A DNA stretch of 64,000 nt, taken from contig NZ_JAOOPY010000017.1 in the NCBI RefSeq assembly GCF_025486315.1, positions 1 through 64,000 on the forward strand, in the 5' to 3' direction. A program made the translations under genes and the position numbers. How positions within the stretch are numbered: position 1 is the stretch's first letter; each line of letters opens with the position of its first letter. Below the pieces are notes generated by a model, which made no database searches, was not told the origin of the DNA, and was given only the letters and a program-made list of their open reading frames with translations. Origin of the DNA: Variovorax sp. N23 (GTDB taxonomy: Bacteria > Pseudomonadota > Gammaproteobacteria > Burkholderiales > Burkholderiaceae_C). Shown here piece by piece: positions 7,458-15,336 of the stretch.

Positions 7458-7781
7458 TCAAGCCTGCGCCTTTTGCTTCAGCCAAAGCCCGAAGTCCATC
7501 ATCACCGTCACGACTGGCTTCAAGCGCTCGCCATCGGCCGTCAGCGCATATTCGACCCTCACAGGCGCGCTGGGATGCACGGTGCGCTTCACCAAACCCG
7601 CCTCCTCGAGCGCGCGGAGGTCGAGGGTGAGCGAGCGCTGCGAAATTCCGGGAACGTCTCGGCGCAACTCACTGAAGCGCTTGGGCCCGTCGACGAGATA
7701 GGACACGAGGAGTAGCCGCCACCTGCCGCCCAAGAGGCGCATGGCTTCCTCCACCGAGCAACCCGTCACGTTCGCTTTCAT
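7458..7781 (-). CDS. HxlR-family transcriptional regulator
   Basis: The product is 107 residues, the usual HxlR length. Diagnostic features are the N-terminal Cys in VTGCSVEEAM, LLGGRWRLLLVSYL, the recognition helix region RFSELRRDVPGISQRSLTLDLRALEEAGLV, and the wing YALTADGERL. HxlR proteins often sense electrophiles or oxidants through the Cys. It is divergent from a glutathione S-transferase gene, which suggests control of that gene by a thiol-reactive compound. The start ATG at 7781 lacks a strong ribosome-binding site. Confidence 0.88.
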   Translation of the reverse strand: MKANVTGCSVEEAMRLLGGRWRLLLVSYLVDGPKRFSELRRDVPGISQRSLTLDLRALEEAGLVKRTVHPSAPVRVEYALTADGERLKPVVTVMMDFGLWLKQKAQA

Positions 7782-7921
7782 AGCACTTCTTTCAGAAAAA
7801 GGCAGTCGGTATACTTTTTTAACCTACGTGCAGTTTTATTGCCTTCTTCCAATCTTATGCCTGCGCCATAGCATGGCCCCACGGCGCGCTTCCGGCGCCT
7901 CTCACATTGGAATGAACCTGC
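7782..7921. promoter_or_regulatory. Divergent control region of HxlR and GST genes
   Basis: This 140-bp gap includes an A/T-rich core (GGTATACTTTTTTAACC near 7808). An inverted pair, AAGGCA (7799-7804) and TGCCTT (7840-7845), is a possible operator. No consensus promoter could be assigned with confidence. Confidence 0.35.
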
Positions 7922-8551
7922 ATGAAGCTGTACTACATACCCGGGGCCTGCTCACTTTCGCCCCACATCGTCCTCAATGAACTCGGCCTGGACGTCACCT
8001 TGGTCGAGGTGGACTACAAGACTCACCGCACCGAGGACGGCCGCGACTTCCACGAAATCAGTCCGTTCGGCTATGTCCCTCTTCTGGAACTCGACGACGG
8101 CACGGCACTGCGCGAAGGCCCTGCCATCGTGCAATATTTGGCCGACTTGAAGCCGGAATCAGGCCTTGCACCGAAGAACGGCACCCTCGAACGCTATCGC
8201 CTTCAAGAGTGGTTGAGCTTCCTGACCTCCGAGGTCCACAAAGGCTTCATCCCGCTGCTGTACTCGGTGCTTGCCGGCAAATACGTCGAAGCCGTCAAGC
8301 CGAAGTTGGAGAGACGCTATGCCTGGATTGACGAACAACTGGCTGGCCGCGACTACCTCATGGGAGACACGTTGACTGTGGCCGACGCCTACCTGTACGC
8401 GCTGACTGGATGGGCCCAGGCACCGTGGTTGCAATCCGTCTACAAGGCCGACATCCATTTCGATGGTCTGCGCAATCTCGAAGCTTGGTATGTCCGCATG
8501 CGCGAGCGACCGGCCGTCCGCAAAGCGCTCGACACTGAAGGGCTCAAGTAG
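7922..8551 (+). CDS. Glutathione S-transferase, bacterial beta class (GstA-like)
   Basis: The product is 209 residues. The N-terminal thioredoxin-like domain begins MKLYYIPGACSLSPHIVL. Cys10 is the beta-class active-site Cys, and SPFGYVPLLELDDG contains the cis-Pro glutathione-binding loop. The C-terminal helical domain has the N-capping motif GDTLTVADAYLYAL. It conjugates glutathione to electrophiles in the cytoplasm. The divergent HxlR gene is its likely regulator. Confidence 0.9.
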   Translation: MKLYYIPGACSLSPHIVLNELGLDVTLVEVDYKTHRTEDGRDFHEISPFGYVPLLELDDGTALREGPAIVQYLADLKPESGLAPKNGTLERYRLQEWLSFLTSEVHKGFIPLLYSVLAGKYVEAVKPKLERRYAWIDEQLAGRDYLMGDTLTVADAYLYALTGWAQAPWLQSVYKADIHFDGLRNLEAWYVRMRERPAVRKALDTEGLK

Positions 8552-8815
8552 CCTTCCAAGCCAGGCCGGAACCACTGTAGACGTTCTTTGAAATCTGACG
8601 GCATGCGGTGCAATGCCAAGGCCGCTCGACCAAACAATCGAAGCTGAATTATTGGCGGCGGGGCCCGAAGTTCCGCTCTTGGCAGACTGTAGCCTGTCGG
8701 CTACCGGGCGCTTCGGGCCCCAAGCGGCTGTACGCCTTCGCTCCGAAGCGGTCAGTCGGATGGGGTCTGTGCCATGCTCATTTGTCTGCGAACGAAAATT
8801 CATTCCCGGGTTGCA
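8552..8815. repeat. Intergenic stretch with a degenerate repeat copy (8664-8689)
   Basis: No gene was found between the GST gene and the minus-strand LysE gene. CCCGAAGTTCCGCTCTTGGC resembles the GGCCG repeat family. A second related piece, with TTCGGGCCCCAAGCGG, follows at about 8710. Confidence 0.35.
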
Positions 8816-9442
8816 TCACGCGCTCCGCCGCGTGAACAGCAGTAGCCCACCCATCAGCGTGAACAGGCCGCCGCAGATGCGATTGACCCAGCGTACCGGG
8901 CCGCTTTGGCGCAGCAGAGGCGCTAGGCGCGACACGCTGAGCGCGCAGGTGGTGAGCACCGTGAACTCAAAGGCCATGAAGGTCAACGCGAGAATGGTGA
9001 ACTGGGGTGCCATCGGCGCGGCCGGGTTCAAGAACTGCGGGAAGAACGCCGCGAAGAACAGCACGGCCTTAGGGTTGCTTGCGCCGACCAGCAGACCCTG
9101 CAGATAGAACGAGCGACGCGGTCTTCCGGCGGCGTCGCCATCGACCGCCAATGCCGACGCATCGCTGCGAAAGGTCTTGATGCCCAGCCAGACCAGGTAG
9201 GCTGCGCCAATCAGCTTGGCAGTCGTGAAGGCCGTCTCCGATGCGGCCAGCAGCGCGCCCAGGCCCATCGCGGACAGCACCATCACCACCAGTACGGCGC
9301 TCACCGAGCCGGCCACGGAGGTCATCGCCCGACGCGGGCCGTGGTTCAGCGCATTGGTCATGCACATCAGCATCGTGGGTCCAGGCGTTGCGATGAGCAA
9401 CGCGACGGCTGCAACGTAGAGGAGGTAGGTGGAGAGCGTCAT
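8816..9442 (-). CDS. LysE/RhtB-family amino-acid exporter
   Basis: The product is 208 residues with about six membrane spans. It opens LLYVAAVALLIATPGPTMLM, containing the ATPGP motif of the family, followed by LIGAAYLVWLGIKTFRS and the GLLVGASNPKAVLFFAAFFP signature. Such proteins export amino acids or homoserine-like compounds by proton antiport across the inner membrane. No regulator is adjacent. The substrate cannot be assigned from sequence alone. Confidence 0.9.
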   Translation of the reverse strand: MTLSTYLLYVAAVALLIATPGPTMLMCMTNALNHGPRRAMTSVAGSVSAVLVVMVLSAMGLGALLAASETAFTTAKLIGAAYLVWLGIKTFRSDASALAVDGDAAGRPRRSFYLQGLLVGASNPKAVLFFAAFFPQFLNPAAPMAPQFTILALTFMAFEFTVLTTCALSVSRLAPLLRQSGPVRWVNRICGGLFTLMGGLLLFTRRSA

Positions 9443-9799
9443 GGTTGAAGGTATGTACGAACTGCCGTAGCTTGACGGCCAAGCGAAAGACTGCCTCGGC
9501 AGAAGGACCGGTTATGGCCGAAGGCGGCCTGTTGAGAGAATGCTACTGTGGTCTGACGCGTTGAGGTGAGGTGCATGGCATCGTCGACGATGCCGGCCGG
9601 GCGTAAGCGTCCGGCGAACACGCCTTTGATATCGTCGAGGTGCTGATGGGCTACCTGGCAGGGGCCGAGCGACAGGCATAGCGCCCCCTCGATAGCTGAA
9701 CCGTCACGACCTCTTTCTACAATTTGCGCGTTCGGGGTACCGCTTCTGTTTCGTCCCGATCCTGCCCGGTACAGCGCAGGGTCCCAGGCAGGGGTTCCC
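9443..9799. other. Intergenic stretch with a repeat copy and a possible gene remnant
   Basis: A copy of the degenerate GGCCG repeat lies at 9501-9527. At about 9570-9680 a plus-strand frame reads GIVDDAGRA, a stop, then ASGEHAFDIVEVLMGYLAG before another stop. This protein-like segment suggests a decayed gene, which I could not identify. The rest leads to the SMR gene with no clear promoter. Confidence 0.3.
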
Positions 9800-10132
9800 A
9801 TGCGTTACCACGCACTCGCCTGGCTGCTGCTTGCAGCCAGCATCGCCGCCGAAGTGGTCGGCATCATCGCCTTGCGCTATGCCGATGGCTTCACCCGCCT
9901 GTGGCCGTCACTGGCTGTTGGGTCGCTGTATGCGCTGGCGATCTGGTTGATGTCGTTGTCCGTGCGGCATCTGGAAGTCGGCCTGGCCTATGCGGTGTGG
10001 GCCGGGGTTGGCACCGCACTCACGGCGGTGGTGGGCATGCTGTGGTTCGGCGAGTCTTTCCATTCGACACGGCTGATCGGCCTTGCCTTCGTTGTGGCCG
10101 GGGTGATCTGCTTGAACCTTGATTGGCGGTAG
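9800..10132 (+). CDS. Small multidrug resistance (SMR, EmrE-like) transporter
   Basis: The product is 110 residues with four hydrophobic helices. Glu18 in ASIAAEVVGIIALRYADGF is at the position of the essential membrane-embedded Glu of EmrE, which binds protons and cationic drugs. VGLAYAVWAGVGTALTAVVG in helix 3 is the SMR signature. Such proteins act as antiparallel dimers exporting cations such as quaternary ammonium or guanidinium. It stands alone, whereas paired SMR genes would suggest a heterodimer. Confidence 0.9.
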   Translation: MRYHALAWLLLAASIAAEVVGIIALRYADGFTRLWPSLAVGSLYALAIWLMSLSVRHLEVGLAYAVWAGVGTALTAVVGMLWFGESFHSTRLIGLAFVVAGVICLNLDWR

Positions 10133-10515
10133 TTCTGCTCGCGAGTCAGGCGGATGACTTCTTCGGAGTTCGAAACCGCGGTCCATGCACGATTTGGGCG
10201 TCCACTGGATGCGCTGCTTCAGGGCGGCGCAAGCCACCATCGTTTCGGACCATTTCGCACTGCAGCGGTTCAGGCAGATCATCCCGGCCATAACTCTGTA
10301 TGTCCGCGCTTGGCCGATTGTGTTGAAAAACGCGCCTTGAATCTTGCCTGCACTGGCGATCTCACAGGATTCGTAGTCGAGTTGGGGATTCGGGAACGTG
10401 GCAGCCTTGCAGGCTCACCTCACGCCGTCTTCATTTCCGTATCTACCTCAGATGGCATTAGCCACTTCGCCATTCGCCGGAGGTTTTGCGCTGTGGCCGC
10501 CATCAATCTTTGCCA
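10133..10515. repeat. Intergenic stretch with a degenerate repeat copy (10297-10320)
   Basis: No gene is supported here. TATGTCCGCGCTTGGCCGAT (10299-10318) matches the GGCCG repeat family and is the rightmost copy noticed. Confidence 0.35.
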
Positions 10516-10752
10516 TCATGGAAAGGTCAAGTCCAAACCGAGCATCCTGCTAAGGCCGAGGGTGAAGAGCGAGAGGCCCAGGAGCGATAGCACGAAGACT
10601 GCGGCTACCTTGCCGCCCGCGCGTAGCACCGCGCTCTGCTTCTCCTTCCCCTTCTTCCCTTGCTCATAATGCCACTTGATGGCGAAGAACATGCCCGTGC
10701 CGAACACGAGAAGCTTGAACGCGACGAAGGCTATAGGGACCCAATCCATCAT
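10516..10752 (-). CDS. Small two-span membrane protein, unknown function
   Basis: The product is 78 residues starting at ATG 10752 (the next codon is also ATG). The first span is PIAFVAFKLLVFGTGMFFAI, a charged loop follows (KWHYEQGKKGKEKQ), and the second span is VAAVFVLSLLGLSLFTLGL. The topology is that of a hairpin inner-membrane protein. No Shine-Dalgarno sequence is visible and the leader is A/T-rich. I do not recognise a family. The balanced composition and two clean spans support a real gene. Confidence 0.5.
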   Translation of the reverse strand: MMDWVPIAFVAFKLLVFGTGMFFAIKWHYEQGKKGKEKQSAVLRAGGKVAAVFVLSLLGLSLFTLGLSRMLGLDLTFP

Positions 10753-11253
10753 TTTTCGTATTTCTAAGCTATTTCTTGACGCTATGGTCCAAGGCGTCGG
10801 ATGTCTGGTGCTGGCCGATAGCGGCAGCAACCACCATGGCTGATAGCCTTTGACTTTATCGCGTCGTTGACGACTTGAGGGTGCGGAACAAAGCAGGTTG
10901 TGGCCGCGCAGCGCGATCTACCAGTTGCTACCAGGCGCATGCCGGTGGGGTTGTACTGCGCAGTGAGGTCAAGGAGGAGGCCGCAGGCCGGAGGACACGA
11001 ACGAAGCAGTGCACTCCGCCGGCATGCGCCCGCTACGACCTTCGCAAGCACGTTCAACCCTGAGAGGCTGAGAGTCTTTTGTCCATGCTCGCCTTGCACG
11101 CCAAAACACCCCGGCTCGTCGTTGCAAATGCTCGCCATAGCCCGAGCTATGGCTGCGCTTTGCGCCTCGATCCGGCGCGTTTTGACGCGCCTTTCGAGCA
11201 CGGCTAAAAAACTCCAGCGCTCTGAGCGCAGCAAACGCAGCAAACGGAAACAG
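10753..11253. repeat. Repeat-like, hairpin-rich intergenic region downstream of lldD
   Basis: This 500-bp stretch has no supported gene. It carries GCCATAGC/GCTATGGC (11134-11153, 4-base loop) and a compound hairpin at 11166-11198 in which CTCGA pairs with TCGAG around GGCGCGT/ACGCGCC. Its composition resembles interspersed repeats common in Comamonadaceae, an impression from memory and not a search. Confidence 0.35.
11206..11229 (-). terminator. Possible weak rho-independent terminator of lldD
   Basis: On the minus strand a small hairpin GCGCT-CAG-AGCGC (11229 to 11217) is followed, after five bases, by six T residues (11211 to 11206). It lies 25 bp past the lldD stop. The stem is short and the T-run offset, so the call is tentative. 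Confidence 0.35.
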
Positions 11254-12405
11254 TCAGACCGGAAACGTGCCCGGCAACAGAATCCGCTTGTCCACATTCC
11301 GGATGTCCGTGTGCCCGCAGAAGGCCATCGTCACATCCAGCTCCTTGTGGATGAGCTGCAGCGCCTTGGTCACGCCGGCTTCACCCATCGCGCCCAGGCC
11401 GTAGGCCATCGCGCGGCCGATCATGGTGCCGCGGGCGCCGAGGGCCCAGGCCTTGAGCACGTCCTGGCCGCTGCGGATGCCGCCGTCCATCCACACTTCG
11501 AGCTTGTCGCCGACCGCCTCGACGATCGGCGGCAGCGCCTCGATGCTCGAGGGTGCGCCGTCGAGTTGGCGGCCGCCGTGGTTGCTCACGACGATCGCAT
11601 CGGCGCCGACATCGACGGCCAGTTGCGCGTCTTCGGCGACCATGATCCCCTTGAGGATCAGCTTGCCGCCCCATTGCTGCTTGACCCAGGCGATATCGGC
11701 CCATGACAGCGTCGGGTCGAACTGCTCGTTGGTCCAGGCCGAGAGCGACTTCATGTCGCTCACGCCCTTCACGTGGCCCACCAGGTTGCCGAAGGTGCGA
11801 CGCCTGGTGCCCAGCATGCCCAGGCACCAGCCGGGCTTGGTGGCGAGGTTGATCATGTTGCGCAGCGTCGGCCGCGGCGGCGCGGTCAGGCCGTTCTTCA
11901 GGTCCTTGTGGCGCTGGCCGATCACCTGCAGGTCGAGCGTGAGCACCAGCGCGCTGCACTTGGCGACGCGGGCACGCTCGATCATGCGGGCCATCGATTC
12001 GCGGTCGCGCATCATGTAGAGTTGGAACCAGAAGGGCGCCGTGGTGTTGGCCGCGATGTCCTCGATCGAGCAGATGCTCATGGTCGAGAGCGTGAACGGG
12101 ATGCCGAACTTCTCGGCCGCGCGCGCGGCGTGGATCTCGCCGTCGGCGTGCTGCATGCCGGTCAGGCCCACCGGCGCGATGGCCACCGGCATCTTCACCG
12201 CTTGGCCGACCATCGTGGTGGCGAGCGAGCGGCCTTCCATGTTCACGGCCACGCGCTGGCGCAGCTTGATCTTCTTGAAGTCGTCGCTGTTGGCGCGGTA
12301 GGTGCTCTCGGTCCACGAACCCGAATCGGCGTAGTCGTAGAACATGCGCGGCACGCGCTTTTCGGCGAGCACGCGCAGGTCTTCGATGGTCGTGATCACG
12401 GTCAT
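11254..12405 (-). CDS. lldD: L-lactate dehydrogenase (FMN-dependent, membrane-associated)
   Basis: The product is 383 residues, close to E. coli LldD. It oxidises L-lactate to pyruvate and passes electrons to the quinone pool. The FMN/alpha-hydroxy-acid dehydrogenase signature IVVSNHGGRQLDGAPSS contains the catalytic base His276 and substrate-binding Arg279. WMDGGIRSGQDVLKAWALGA is the FMN-phosphate loop, and FYDYADSGSW is the usual N-terminal feature. Its ATG overlaps the TGA of lldP (ATGA), so the permease and dehydrogenase are translated together. No lldR regulator is adjacent. Confidence 0.95.
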   Translation of the reverse strand: MTVITTIEDLRVLAEKRVPRMFYDYADSGSWTESTYRANSDDFKKIKLRQRVAVNMEGRSLATTMVGQAVKMPVAIAPVGLTGMQHADGEIHAARAAEKFGIPFTLSTMSICSIEDIAANTTAPFWFQLYMMRDRESMARMIERARVAKCSALVLTLDLQVIGQRHKDLKNGLTAPPRPTLRNMINLATKPGWCLGMLGTRRRTFGNLVGHVKGVSDMKSLSAWTNEQFDPTLSWADIAWVKQQWGGKLILKGIMVAEDAQLAVDVGADAIVVSNHGGRQLDGAPSSIEALPPIVEAVGDKLEVWMDGGIRSGQDVLKAWALGARGTMIGRAMAYGLGAMGEAGVTKALQLIHKELDVTMAFCGHTDIRNVDKRILLPGTFPV

Positions 12406-14063
12406 TTGACGACCATCAGGGTGAAGGGCCAGACGTAGGCTTGCATGGTGACGTAGAGGCCGACCAGGCAGGCCAGCGCGATGGAGTGGAAGAAGACGTA
12501 ACGGAGGATATCGCCTTCGTGGTTGAACCAGCGCGTGGCGGTGGAGGCGACGACAATCGACTGCGCATCGATCATCTTGCCCATCACGCCGCCCGAGCTG
12601 TTGGCCGCGCCCATGAGGTTGGGCGACAGGCCCAGCTGATCGGCCGCCACCTTCTGCATGCCGCCGAAGAGCACGTTCGACGCGGTGTCCGAGCCGGTCA
12701 GCGCCACGCCGAGCCAGCCCATCAGCGTGCCGAAGAAGGGATAGAACACGCCGGTGTTGGCGAAGGCCAGGCCCAGCGTGGTGTCGGTGCCCGAGTAGCG
12801 GGTGAGCGTGCCCAGCGCGAGCATCAGCACGATGGTCAGCAGCGAATACTTCACCAGCCAGATCGTCTTGAAGAAGGTCCGCACGATGGCGACCGGGTTG
12901 TACTTCATGAAGATCGCGCTCACCACGGCCGACAGCAGGATCGCGGTGCCGGTCGCGGACAGGAGGTTGAGCGTGTAGACGGCGCCTTCCTTCGTCGGCT
13001 GGGGCACGACCGGCGGCATCTTCTCGACCAGGTTGTGCAGGCCGCCCATCGGGAAGGCCGGCGCGAACAGGCCGTTGAGCCAGGTCTTGACCTGCGGCAG
13101 GCCCCAGATGAAGACGAACACCGACAGGATGACCCAGGGCATCCAGGCGCGCACCAGGTCGGCACGGCTGTGCTGCGTCAGCGGCTGCGGCGGCTTGGCT
13201 TCGTGGGCGCTGATGTCCTTGCCGCGCAGCGAGGCCGAGGTCCAGATGGTCCTGGGCTTCCACACGCGCAGGAAGGCGACCAGGCAGGCCATCGAGACGA
13301 TGGCCGCGATGATGTCCACCAGCTCCGGCCCGATGAAGTTCGACACCAGGTACTGCGGAATGGCGAAGGACAGACCCGCCACCAGAATGGCCGGCCAGAT
13401 TTCCATCATGCCCTTGCGCCCGGCGAAGGCCCAGATGAGCCAGAAGGGCACCAGCAGCGAGAAGAAGGGCAGCTGACGGCCGATCATCGCGGTGACCTCC
13501 ATCAGGTCGTAGCCGTGCACCTTGGCCAGCGTGATCACCGGCGTGCCCAGCGCGCCGAAGGCCACCGGCGCCGTGTTGGCGATCAGCGAGAGCCCCGAGG
13601 CCGCCAGCGGCGAGAAGCCCAGGCCGATCAGGATGGCGGCGGTCACGGCCACCGGCGTGCCGAAGCCGGCCGCACCCTCGAAGAAGGCGCCGAAGCAGAA
13701 GGCGATCAGCAGCAGCTGGATGCGCCGGTCCTCGGTGATGCCCGAGAGCGAATCCTGCAGCACCTTGAAGCTGCCGTTCTGCTCGGTCAGCTGGTGCAGG
13801 AAGATGATGTTCAGCACGATCCAGCCGATCGGCAGCAGGCCGGTGAAGCCGCCGAAGAGCGCCGCGCGCCCGGCCATTTCTGCCGGCATGCCGTAGGCGA
13901 AGACTGCCACGATGACCGCGGCGATCAGGCCCATGCCGGCGGCCACGTGGGCCTTGATATGGAAGAAGCCGAGTGCGGCCAGCATCACCACCACCGGAAT
14001 CGCCGCCAGCGCGGTCGAGATGATCATGTTGCCGAAGGGGTCGTAGATTTGCTGCCAGGGCAT
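12402..14063 (-). CDS. lldP: L-lactate permease
   Basis: The product is 553 residues with roughly 12-14 hydrophobic spans. It takes up L-lactate (and glycolate in some members) with protons across the inner membrane. Family features include CFGAFFEGAAGFGTPVAVTA in the first half, NTAPVAFGALGTPVITLA, and ANSSGGVMGKMIDAQSIVVA in the last third, all hallmark LctP segments. It starts at ATG 14063 and overlaps lldD by 4 bp. The leader runs divergently from no other gene. The next minus-strand gene upstream is the Bug protein. Confidence 0.94.
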   Translation of the reverse strand: MPWQQIYDPFGNMIISTALAAIPVVVMLAALGFFHIKAHVAAGMGLIAAVIVAVFAYGMPAEMAGRAALFGGFTGLLPIGWIVLNIIFLHQLTEQNGSFKVLQDSLSGITEDRRIQLLLIAFCFGAFFEGAAGFGTPVAVTAAILIGLGFSPLAASGLSLIANTAPVAFGALGTPVITLAKVHGYDLMEVTAMIGRQLPFFSLLVPFWLIWAFAGRKGMMEIWPAILVAGLSFAIPQYLVSNFIGPELVDIIAAIVSMACLVAFLRVWKPRTIWTSASLRGKDISAHEAKPPQPLTQHSRADLVRAWMPWVILSVFVFIWGLPQVKTWLNGLFAPAFPMGGLHNLVEKMPPVVPQPTKEGAVYTLNLLSATGTAILLSAVVSAIFMKYNPVAIVRTFFKTIWLVKYSLLTIVLMLALGTLTRYSGTDTTLGLAFANTGVFYPFFGTLMGWLGVALTGSDTASNVLFGGMQKVAADQLGLSPNLMGAANSSGGVMGKMIDAQSIVVASTATRWFNHEGDILRYVFFHSIALACLVGLYVTMQAYVWPFTLMVVK

Positions 14064-14163
14064 GGGGTTCTCCGGATCGGTCGTTGAAAAGACAGCACAC
14101 GCCGTCGAAGGCGCTGCGTGTGAAGAAATCGGCTCCCCGGTCGGCGGGAATTATGTTGCAGTC

Positions 14164-14190
14164 GACACGGCAGACGTGGCCTGCCGTGTC
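14164..14190. terminator. Perfect 10-bp hairpin between the Bug gene and lldP
   Basis: GACACGGCAG (14164-14173) and CTGCCGTGTC (14181-14190) form a perfect stem with a 7-base loop, 10 bp beyond the stop of the Bug gene. There is no T-run on either strand. It may stabilise the 3' end, or help rho-dependent termination before lldP. Confidence 0.4.
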
Positions 14191-14199
14191 GCGCGTGGA

Positions 14200-15210
14200 T
14201 CAGTCGGGCTTGATGCTGGCCTTCACCACGATCTCCTTCCAGATCTTCTGCTGCGCGGCGATGAAGGCGCCGAACTGCTCGGGCGTGTCGCCCACGCCTT
14301 GCGCGGAGTCGTGCGCGAAGCGCTCGGTCACCGGGCCGGTGCGCAGCGCCTTGAGGCTTTCTTCCTGCAGCCGCTTCACGACCGGCGCCGGTGTGCCGGC
14401 CGGGGCCAGCAGGCCGTACCACTGCGAGGTCTCGAAGCCCTTGTAGCCGCTCTCGGCGATGGTCGGCACGTCGGGCAGTGCGCCGATGCGCTGGGCCGAG
14501 CCGACCGCCAGCGCGCGCAGCTTGCCGCTCCTGATGAAGGCCGAGATGCTGGGCAGGCCGTTCATCGCCACCTGCGTGCGCCCGGCCAGCAGGTCGGTCA
14601 TCTGCGGGCCGCTGCCGCGGTAGGGGATATGGGTCATGAAGAAACCGGCGGTGAGCTTGAGGTATTCCATGCTCAGATGGCCCGAGCTGCCGTTGCCGGC
14701 CGACGAGTAGTTGAGCTTGGCCGGGTTGGCCTTGGCGTAGGCGATGAACTCCTTGAAGTTCTTCACCGGCACGTCGGGGTGCACCACCAGCACGTTCGGC
14801 ACCTTGGCCAAGAGCGTGACGGGCACGAAGTCCTTGTTCACGTCGTAGGGCTGGTGGGTCAGCATGTACGGGTTGACTGCCAGCGTGCCGACGTGGCCGA
14901 GGATCAGCGTGTAGCCGTCGGCACTGGCCTTGGCGACGTCCTGCATCGCGATGGTGCCGGCCGCACCCGGCTTGTTCTCGACGAACACGCTCTGGCCCAG
15001 CAGCTTGCTCAGCTCGCCCGCCACCGAACGCGCCACCACCTCGCTCGAGCCGCCCGGCGCGAAGGGCACGACCAGCCGGATCGGCTTCTGCGGCCAGCCG
15101 CCCTGGGCGTGCAGGGCGCCGGTGCCGCCGGCGGCCAGCAGCGCGATCGACTGGCAGACGAGGCGGCGCGAGACGCAGGCATCGGCTTGCGGTTGAGAGG
15201 GGGTGGCCAT
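14200..15210 (-). CDS. Tripartite tricarboxylate transporter substrate-binding protein (Bug/TctC)
   Basis: The product is 336 residues. The N-terminus SRRLVCQSIALLAAGGTGALHAQ is a Tat-like or Sec export signal, and the mature protein starts near WPQKPIRLVVPFAPGG, the Bug-family opening that grips carboxylate ligands. GAAGTIAMQDVAKASADGYT and the later IPYRGSGPQMTDLLAGRTQV are conserved loops. The membrane partners TctA/TctB are not nearby, which is usual for the many orphan Bug proteins of Burkholderiales. Proximity to lldP suggests a carboxylate ligand, but this is inference. Confidence 0.9.
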   Translation of the reverse strand: MATPSQPQADACVSRRLVCQSIALLAAGGTGALHAQGGWPQKPIRLVVPFAPGGSSEVVARSVAGELSKLLGQSVFVENKPGAAGTIAMQDVAKASADGYTLILGHVGTLAVNPYMLTHQPYDVNKDFVPVTLLAKVPNVLVVHPDVPVKNFKEFIAYAKANPAKLNYSSAGNGSSGHLSMEYLKLTAGFFMTHIPYRGSGPQMTDLLAGRTQVAMNGLPSISAFIRSGKLRALAVGSAQRIGALPDVPTIAESGYKGFETSQWYGLLAPAGTPAPVVKRLQEESLKALRTGPVTERFAHDSAQGVGDTPEQFGAFIAAQQKIWKEIVVKASIKPD

Positions 15211-15336
15211 GCGGGCTCCTGTTGTTCTGCGTGTGGAAGGATTGTGGAAGTGCCCGCTGCGCGATTCAGCCCGGCGGCATCAGGGATTTCCCGCATGCCG
15301 GCGGCGGTTGGCCGAGGCGGGGACAATGGCGGGCTT

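Noticed and set aside
9570..9680. Protein-like segment interrupted by a stop, considered as a named pseudogene
   Set aside because: It is too short to identify and has no homologous neighbour fragments by eye. It is kept only as a remark in the gap entry.
12441..14087. A 548-codon open frame antisense to lldP
   Set aside because: It is an Arg/His/Gly-rich shadow caused by GC-rich third positions, with no domain or ribosome-binding site. The opposite strand is a clear lactate permease.
11254..14100. A 948-codon frame joining lldD to sequence inside lldP, as if a fusion protein
   Set aside because: The upstream half is out of frame with lldP and nonsensical. The ATGA junction at 12402-12405 shows two normal genes.
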